Assembly (NCBI GenBank): GCA_964623265.1
Contig: CAZUTK010000055.1
Location: forward strand, 1 to 19,800
DNA length: 19,800 nt
Origin: CAZUTK01 sp964623265
Lineage (GTDB): Bacteria > Electryoneota > B3-LCP
Direction: 5' to 3'
Part shown: positions 15,408-19,800 of the stretch, one piece after another
Numbering within the stretch: position 1 is the first letter of the stretch
How the letters are laid out: each line of letters begins with the position of its first letter
The notes under the pieces: generated by a model
The model's database searches: none
What the model saw: only the letters and a program-made list of their open reading frames with translations
Told to the model about the DNA's origin: nothing
Program-made: the position numbers and the translations under genes

Positions 15408-18035
15408 TTATGAATCTTCGGATTCCGACGGCTTGGAATCCGATTTCTCTTCTTCGCCACTCTCCGCATCATCTTCCAAAATCTTTTCCTCCCCATCCGG
15501 CTTGATCACCCCTTCGCGTTTCAGCTCTTCATACCAGAGCGAATGGTGCTCCCGGACGTCGCGGACATTCATCTTGCCGGTAAGCCAAGTCCAGCTCATC
15601 GGGTACATTTCCGGATGAAAGATCACGAAGAAGAAATGCCAGACGACGATGGCTAAAGTCGCCAGCCAGGCTTCGTAGTAATGCACGGTCTGAGCGACTT
15701 CGATCGCCCAAACCGGCAGGATGTTCATGAATCGAACCGGGAACCAGAGGATGAAGCCGGTGAGCGCCATAATAAAAGTGCCCCAGACCAGAGCCCAGTA
15801 CTCCCCCTTCTGGCTGTACTCGAACTGTCCGAACTGCGGCTTATCCTGGCTCAAGCCGATGTGAAACATCAAGCTCAACCAGACATCTTTCGCGTCCTTC
15901 TTGGTCGGAATCAGAGCGATCAACTCTTCACGCCCTCGGCGGCTGAAGAGGATATATCCGATATGAAAGACCCCGAATGCGATCAGCAGCACCGCCATCA
16001 CGCGATGGATGACGCTCCGCAATCCTTCGTGCAAACCCAGCGCGCTCAGAGCGCGCACCCAGGCGGCGTCAGGAAATTTCAATGCAAAACCAGTGACCGC
16101 CAGCCCGATAAACGTGACGGTGAGCACCAGATGCTGCACAATCTGCATCCTGTCGAAACGAGTGATGGTCTGACCGGATTCCTGCCGCCTTTTCGCCCGT
16201 AGCATATGCCAGTTCAGGATGATCAGGTTATGGATGACCATCCCGCCGATGATGAACAGCAGCAGGAAGAGGTAAAGGTTGCGCACGACGACATTGACGG
16301 GGCTCTCCAAGCGTCCCAGACGAGCATGCGTATAGGATTGGGCGAATCTCTGATTGGCGCCGGGATGGCATTTGCGGCAGGTTTCCACGACGTTGGCGGG
16401 ATTCACCGTGGAAGTGCTGTCTGCTGCAGGCTGAACATTGTGGCTGGTGTGACAAGCCGAACAGGTGGCAGCGCGCTCTGATCGCCCTCGCACAGCTAAT
16501 CCATGATAACTGTCTTCATACGTTTGCACCACACTCCCTTCCAACCCGTATTTACGGATGATGACCGGATTGTTGTGGCAGCGGGCGCAGGTCTCCTGAG
16601 CCTGTCGCGCCGCGGACGTGGGACTCTGCGGATTCTCCGGCGACAGGATTTGATGTTCACCATGGCAACCGGTGCAAGCCGGGCTGTCCGTGATGCCCAC
16701 TTTCAACGCTCGACCGTGGATGGACTCCTGATATTCCATGCGGATAGAATTATGGCACTTGCCGCAGGTTCCTGCGATATTGTTGATGTTGATCTCCGAA
16801 CGAGGATCCCCTGCTCCCCTCAGGGAATGATCCCCGTGGCAATCGGGGCAAGTAGCGGCGGTTTCTAATCCCCGGCGGATCGCTTGACCGTGAACGGATC
16901 CCTCATAAGTCAGAGCGGCGCGCGGCAACCGGATCAACCCTTCCGCCATAACCGACTCTTCCCCGTGACATCTTCCGCAGGTCAGATGTATATTCTTGCG
17001 ATGAATGGGAGATTCCGGATCCTGCGCCGTCAGGATGCGGTGATCTCCATGACAGCTGGTGCAATCCGGGGCATCTCTGATTCCTTTGGAGAGGGCATAG
17101 CCATGCAGGGACACTTCGTATTCGTCCTCGATCTTTTCGTGGCACCCTCCGCAAGTGGCTCGGTTGCGCCCCTTTTGAAGGTAAACCTGATGCCCTGTAT
17201 GGCATTTATAGCAGACCGCGGAATAACCATGACCATCCGAAAAGGCTTGACCATGGACGGAACCCGCAACGGCTTCCGCTCTGCCCTGATGGCAATTCTG
17301 ACAGGCTTCCCGGGCATTCGCCAGGCGCGTGACGCTGTGCGTTCCGCCATGGCATGCAATGCAATCGGGCGCATTGAGATTCCCCTGCCCGCGGGCAACG
17401 CCGTGCGGTCCGGCGGCATACGCCTCGAATTGATGAGGATGGCATTCCTGACAGCCGCCTTTTGGACCGGGTTTCAACTGCCGCAAGCTATGAGAACCAT
17501 GGCATTCAGAACAAGCGCAAGCCGCTCCTCCATGCCCGCTTTGACTCAACATAGACGACACCGGTTTATGACACCGGTCGCAGGAACTGCAGGCATCGTG
17601 TCTGCTGCTCATCGCGTGCACATCGCGATGACAGCTATTGCAGTCGGGCGCTCGACGATCGCCTGCGGTGAGAAGTTTGCCGTGCGGGCTGGTGAGATAA
17701 ACGTTCGCGATATCTTCGTGACAGGGAAGGCACGAGGCAGATTTCAAAGGGGAGGGGTGGGGGTATTCTTTCTGATTTTCCAGATCCTGATGGCAATCCA
17801 CGCAGGAGACACCCGCTTTGCCGTGAGGACTGGTATTAAATGATTTCAGGTCAACGTAGAGACTCGAGCCGTTATCGGCTTTTAATGTCTTATCGCTGTG
17901 GCAGGAGAGGCAGTCATCGTTGCTTTGCGCAAATGCGGCAAACGGCAGCCATATGAGGATCAGCAAAAATGGCAAGAATTTCAAATCCGGTTGACCCGCA
18001 CCCCGGAGAAACCGCGATGAGGTTCGATTCAGCAT
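15408..18035 (-). CDS. 19-heme cytochrome c fused to membrane cytochrome b (CbcL-like layout)
   Basis: 875 residues from the ATG at 18035, chosen because AAAGGAGG ends nine bases upstream; a TTG at 18044 abuts that site and is unlikely. A signal peptide (hydrophobic about 19-36, then AFAQ) leads to a periplasmic domain with 19 CxxCH motifs between about 42 and 557. Modules beginning S-x-HG followed by CxxCHGxH repeat in tandem, with copies at about 309, 380, 438 and 509. The C-terminal part (about 585-810) has five membrane helices with several histidines, like the diheme b subunits FdnI and HydC. It ends in a strongly acidic tail. Geobacter CbcL has the same c-plus-b layout with fewer hemes and passes quinol electrons outward. 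A quinol:periplasm electron-transfer role is inferred. Confidence 0.85.
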   Translation of the reverse strand: MLNRTSSRFLRGAGQPDLKFLPFLLILIWLPFAAFAQSNDDCLSCHSDKTLKADNGSSLYVDLKSFNTSPHGKAGVSCVDCHQDLENQKEYPHPSPLKSASCLPCHEDIANVYLTSPHGKLLTAGDRRAPDCNSCHRDVHAMSSRHDACSSCDRCHKPVSSMLSQSGHGGAACACSECHGSHSLRQLKPGPKGGCQECHPHQFEAYAAGPHGVARGQGNLNAPDCIACHGGTHSVTRLANAREACQNCHQGRAEAVAGSVHGQAFSDGHGYSAVCYKCHTGHQVYLQKGRNRATCGGCHEKIEDEYEVSLHGYALSKGIRDAPDCTSCHGDHRILTAQDPESPIHRKNIHLTCGRCHGEESVMAEGLIRLPRAALTYEGSVHGQAIRRGLETAATCPDCHGDHSLRGAGDPRSEININNIAGTCGKCHNSIRMEYQESIHGRALKVGITDSPACTGCHGEHQILSPENPQSPTSAARQAQETCARCHNNPVIIRKYGLEGSVVQTYEDSYHGLAVRGRSERAATCSACHTSHNVQPAADSTSTVNPANVVETCRKCHPGANQRFAQSYTHARLGRLESPVNVVVRNLYLFLLLFIIGGMVIHNLIILNWHMLRAKRRQESGQTITRFDRMQIVQHLVLTVTFIGLAVTGFALKFPDAAWVRALSALGLHEGLRSVIHRVMAVLLIAFGVFHIGYILFSRRGREELIALIPTKKDAKDVWLSLMFHIGLSQDKPQFGQFEYSQKGEYWALVWGTFIMALTGFILWFPVRFMNILPVWAIEVAQTVHYYEAWLATLAIVVWHFFFVIFHPEMYPMSWTWLTGKMNVRDVREHHSLWYEELKREGVIKPDGEEKILEDDAESGEEEKSDSKPSESEDS

Positions 18036-18117
18036 CGTCCACAACCTCCTTTATGCAAATCCTGCCTGCTTCGCCTGTCTTGCAACGCGCTTTTCCGGGG
18101 CGATTTTTCGTCAGAAC

Positions 18118-18543
18118 CTATTTCGGCGGCGGGCTGTTTCTGCGCGAGAGAATTTCATTTTCCCACCAAGTCAGAGCTTCTTCGCCGCACAGCAAGTTCT
18201 CCAACTCCTCTGCAGGGTCGGCTGGGTCCAACAAGAGGATCCAGCCGATGCCGTATGGGTCCTCCCAGAGAATCATCGGATCTTCATACAAGTCTTGATT
18301 CACTTCTACGATCTCGCCGGAGAGGGGGGCGTAGAGCAGTTTTTTCACGTTTTCGCCGCGCAGGAGACCGCAGGTCTCATCCTGCGACAGCTCATCCCCT
18401 TCATTGGGCAGGTCAATCAGCTCCGGTTTGCCGAGATCGCGAAGGAAAATTTCGTCCACTCCCAATCGAAAGAGATTCTCCCCTTCGCGGCGCACCCAGG
18501 TGTGTTCGCGATGGAAGAAAAGGTTTTCGGGAAAAGGGAGCAT
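18118..18543 (-). CDS. GcvH-like lipoyl-domain protein, divergent
   Basis: 141 residues resembling the glycine cleavage H protein: HTWVRREGENLFRLGVDE (14-31), LPNEGDEL (45-52), YAPLSGEIVEVNQDL (71-85) and EDPYGIGWIL (94-103). H protein carries a lipoyl arm on a lysine in ESVKAxSDxYxP. Here the segment is GENVKKLLYAP, with K67 and K68 present but the hairpin two residues shorter than usual, so lipoylation is uncertain. The C-terminus continues about 20 residues past the usual end. No gcvT or gcvP is visible. It lies 31 bases after the dehydrogenase gene and about 80 before the cytochrome fusion, all on one strand, suggesting an operon. It could be a true H protein or a lipoyl carrier for another system. 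Confidence 0.75.
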   Translation of the reverse strand: MLPFPENLFFHREHTWVRREGENLFRLGVDEIFLRDLGKPELIDLPNEGDELSQDETCGLLRGENVKKLLYAPLSGEIVEVNQDLYEDPMILWEDPYGIGWILLLDPADPAEELENLLCGEEALTWWENEILSRRNSPPPK

Positions 18544-18574
18544 CAGCTTTCTTATTCTAAAGAGGAATTGCGGA

Positions 18575-19800
18575 TCAAACCCACCCGCGTAAACGCATAG
18601 CCTCAGCGACGCGCGACACCGCCACCATATAAGCGGCGACGCGCATCGTTACGGTGTGTCTGCTCTGCATCGCGGTGACTTCTTGAAATGCGCGGGTCAT
18701 TCGCGCATCCAACCGATGATGAATTTCGTCCAGCGTCCAGTAATAATTGCCGGCATTCTGAACCTGCTCGAAGTAGCTGACTATGACACCGCCGGCATTC
18801 GCCAGCAAATCGGGAATGACAAACGCCTTATTCTTAAACAAGATCTCATCCGCTTCCGGTGAGGTGGGTCCGTTCGCCAGCTCGCAGATGATCCGCGCTT
18901 TGATCCTGCCGGCGTTTTCCTCGTGGATGACGTTATCCAGAGCCGCGGGATAGAGCACATCCACCGGCAATTCGAGCAGATCGGTGTTGCTGATGGGTTC
19001 GCTGCCCGGGAAACCCGATAACTTCCCGGTGCGCTGTTTATGCTCGATCACTCGTTTTGGATCCAATCCTCCGGGATTAGAGATCCCGCCGCGGGAATCC
19101 GACACCGCGATCAACTTGCCGCCCAATAATTCCGAATGCAATACTGCAGCGAATTGGCCTGCGTTCCCGAAGCCCTGGACGGCATAGGTTCCGTTTTTAA
19201 CATCCAAGCGACACATTCTGCACGCTTCTCGAACAGCATAGACACCACCGCGGGCGGTGGCATCCTGCCTTCCCAAAGATCCACCCAGCACCAGCGGTTT
19301 CCCCGTGATGGCTCCGGGATGCTTCTCCTCGCTGACGGCCTCATATTCATCCAGCATCCAGGACATTGTCTGAGAGTCGGTGTAAATGTCAGGGGCGGGA
19401 ATATCGCGGGTGACGCCCAGCAAGCGCCCGATGGCGCGGATGAAAGCGCGAGACAATCTTTCCAATTCCATGGAAGACATCTTCTTTGGATTGCAAATCA
19501 CGCCTCCGCTGGCGCCGCCCAAGGGCAGATCCAGCACGGCGGTTTTCCACGTCATCCAGGCGGCTAAAGCCTTGACGGTATCCATCGTTTCATCGGGATG
19601 GAAGCGCAAACCGCCCTGGGCGGGGCCGCGAGCATCGTTGTATTGAACTCGAAACCCGCGGAAGACCTGCGATCTGCCATCATCCATCTTCACCGGGAAA
19701 TTCACCGTGAGCTCTCTCCGGGTGCTCTTGATCTTGGCGATGATCCCGGGGTCGAGTTTCAGACGGGGGAGGGCTTTGTCCACCGGTTTCAGGGCGACAT
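18575..19800 (-). CDS. gdhA: Glu/Leu/Phe/Val dehydrogenase-family protein with altered active site (5' end outside window)
   Basis: The frame stays open to the window edge, and the GTG at 19783 is probably not the start, so the N-terminus is missing. The protein aligns along its length with NAD(P)-dependent glutamate dehydrogenases: RELTVNFPVKMDDG, DARGPAQGGLRFHP, WMTWKTAVLDLPLGGASGGV, DIPAPDIYTD, the dinucleotide-binding VQGFGNAGQ and LANAGGVIVSYFEQVQN. Compared with the Clostridium symbiosum enzyme, the lysine in the KGG motif (K89) is Gln, K113 is kept, and the catalytic lysine (K125, GGAKGG) is Ser; the catalytic Asp is kept. It may therefore be a regulatory subunit, as in the Thermus hetero-oligomer, or act on another substrate. 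The GcvH-like gene follows after 31 bases. Confidence 0.85.
   Translation of the reverse strand, partial: VALKPVDKALPRLKLDPGIIAKIKSTRRELTVNFPVKMDDGRSQVFRGFRVQYNDARGPAQGGLRFHPDETMDTVKALAAWMTWKTAVLDLPLGGASGGVICNPKKMSSMELERLSRAFIRAIGRLLGVTRDIPAPDIYTDSQTMSWMLDEYEAVSEEKHPGAITGKPLVLGGSLGRQDATARGGVYAVREACRMCRLDVKNGTYAVQGFGNAGQFAAVLHSELLGGKLIAVSDSRGGISNPGGLDPKRVIEHKQRTGKLSGFPGSEPISNTDLLELPVDVLYPAALDNVIHEENAGRIKARIICELANGPTSPEADEILFKNKAFVIPDLLANAGGVIVSYFEQVQNAGNYYWTLDEIHHRLDARMTRAFQEVTAMQSRHTVTMRVAAYMVAVSRVAEAMRLRGWV

Noticed and set aside
16884..17843. 319-residue open frame on the plus strand opposite the multiheme domain
   Set aside because: The repetitive CxxCH and HG codons of the cytochrome gene suppress stops on the other strand, producing Met/Ala-rich nonsense; no motif is visible.
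1..19800. CRISPR arrays, insertion sequences and prophage genes
   Set aside because: No regularly spaced direct repeats, transposase or integrase motifs, or phage structural genes were seen.

Overview
The window is about 55% GC and gene-dense. It looks like the chromosome of a Gram-negative, anaerobic or facultatively anaerobic respiring bacterium. The basis is SecD/SecF, two very large multiheme c-type cytochromes, a short Aquifex-type aconitase, a PduL-type phosphotransacylase and an ATP-type group III phosphofructokinase. Both tRNA genes lack an encoded CCA end. The gene mix resembles little-cultured lineages of the FCB/Zixibacteria/Calditrichota kind, but nothing in the sequence fixes the phylum, so this placement is an inference.

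Positions 1-3052 (+) hold a housekeeping run: the 3' end of secD, then secF, purA and tRNA-Lys(TTT). Next come about 450 bases without a gene (3053-3506), rich in small dyads and including two 17-base palindromes built on GCGT/ACGC ends. Positions 3507-6967 (+) hold a three-gene cassette: an AAA+ ATPase with a degenerate Walker B motif, a small Cys/Trp-rich coiled-coil protein joined to it by an ATGA stop/start overlap, and a WYL-family transcriptional regulator with its own plausible promoter. This is the best candidate in the window for an undescribed system, and its function is unknown.

Convergent to the cassette are pfkA and a YciO/Sua5-family gene (-). Divergent from yciO is tRNA-Leu(CAA), with a good sigma-70-like promoter and a hairpin terminator, followed by serS (+). 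An aconitase gene overlaps pduL by a GTGA junction (10437-13135, +). This pair links the TCA cycle to acyl-CoA/acyl-phosphate exchange, and no microcompartment shell gene is visible.

Positions 13262-19800 are all on the minus strand. In transcription order they encode a Glu/Leu/Phe/Val dehydrogenase-family protein (5' end outside the window), a divergent GcvH-like lipoyl-domain protein, a protein with 19 CxxCH heme motifs fused to a membrane cytochrome b domain (CbcL-like layout), and a membrane-anchored octaheme cytochrome resembling the octaheme tetrathionate reductase family. Each cytochrome gene is followed by its own strong hairpin and U-tract terminator. The likely theme is quinone-linked periplasmic electron transfer. 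The dehydrogenase lacks two of the three conserved active-site lysines, and the GcvH-like protein has a shortened lipoyl hairpin, so both may be non-canonical paralogues.
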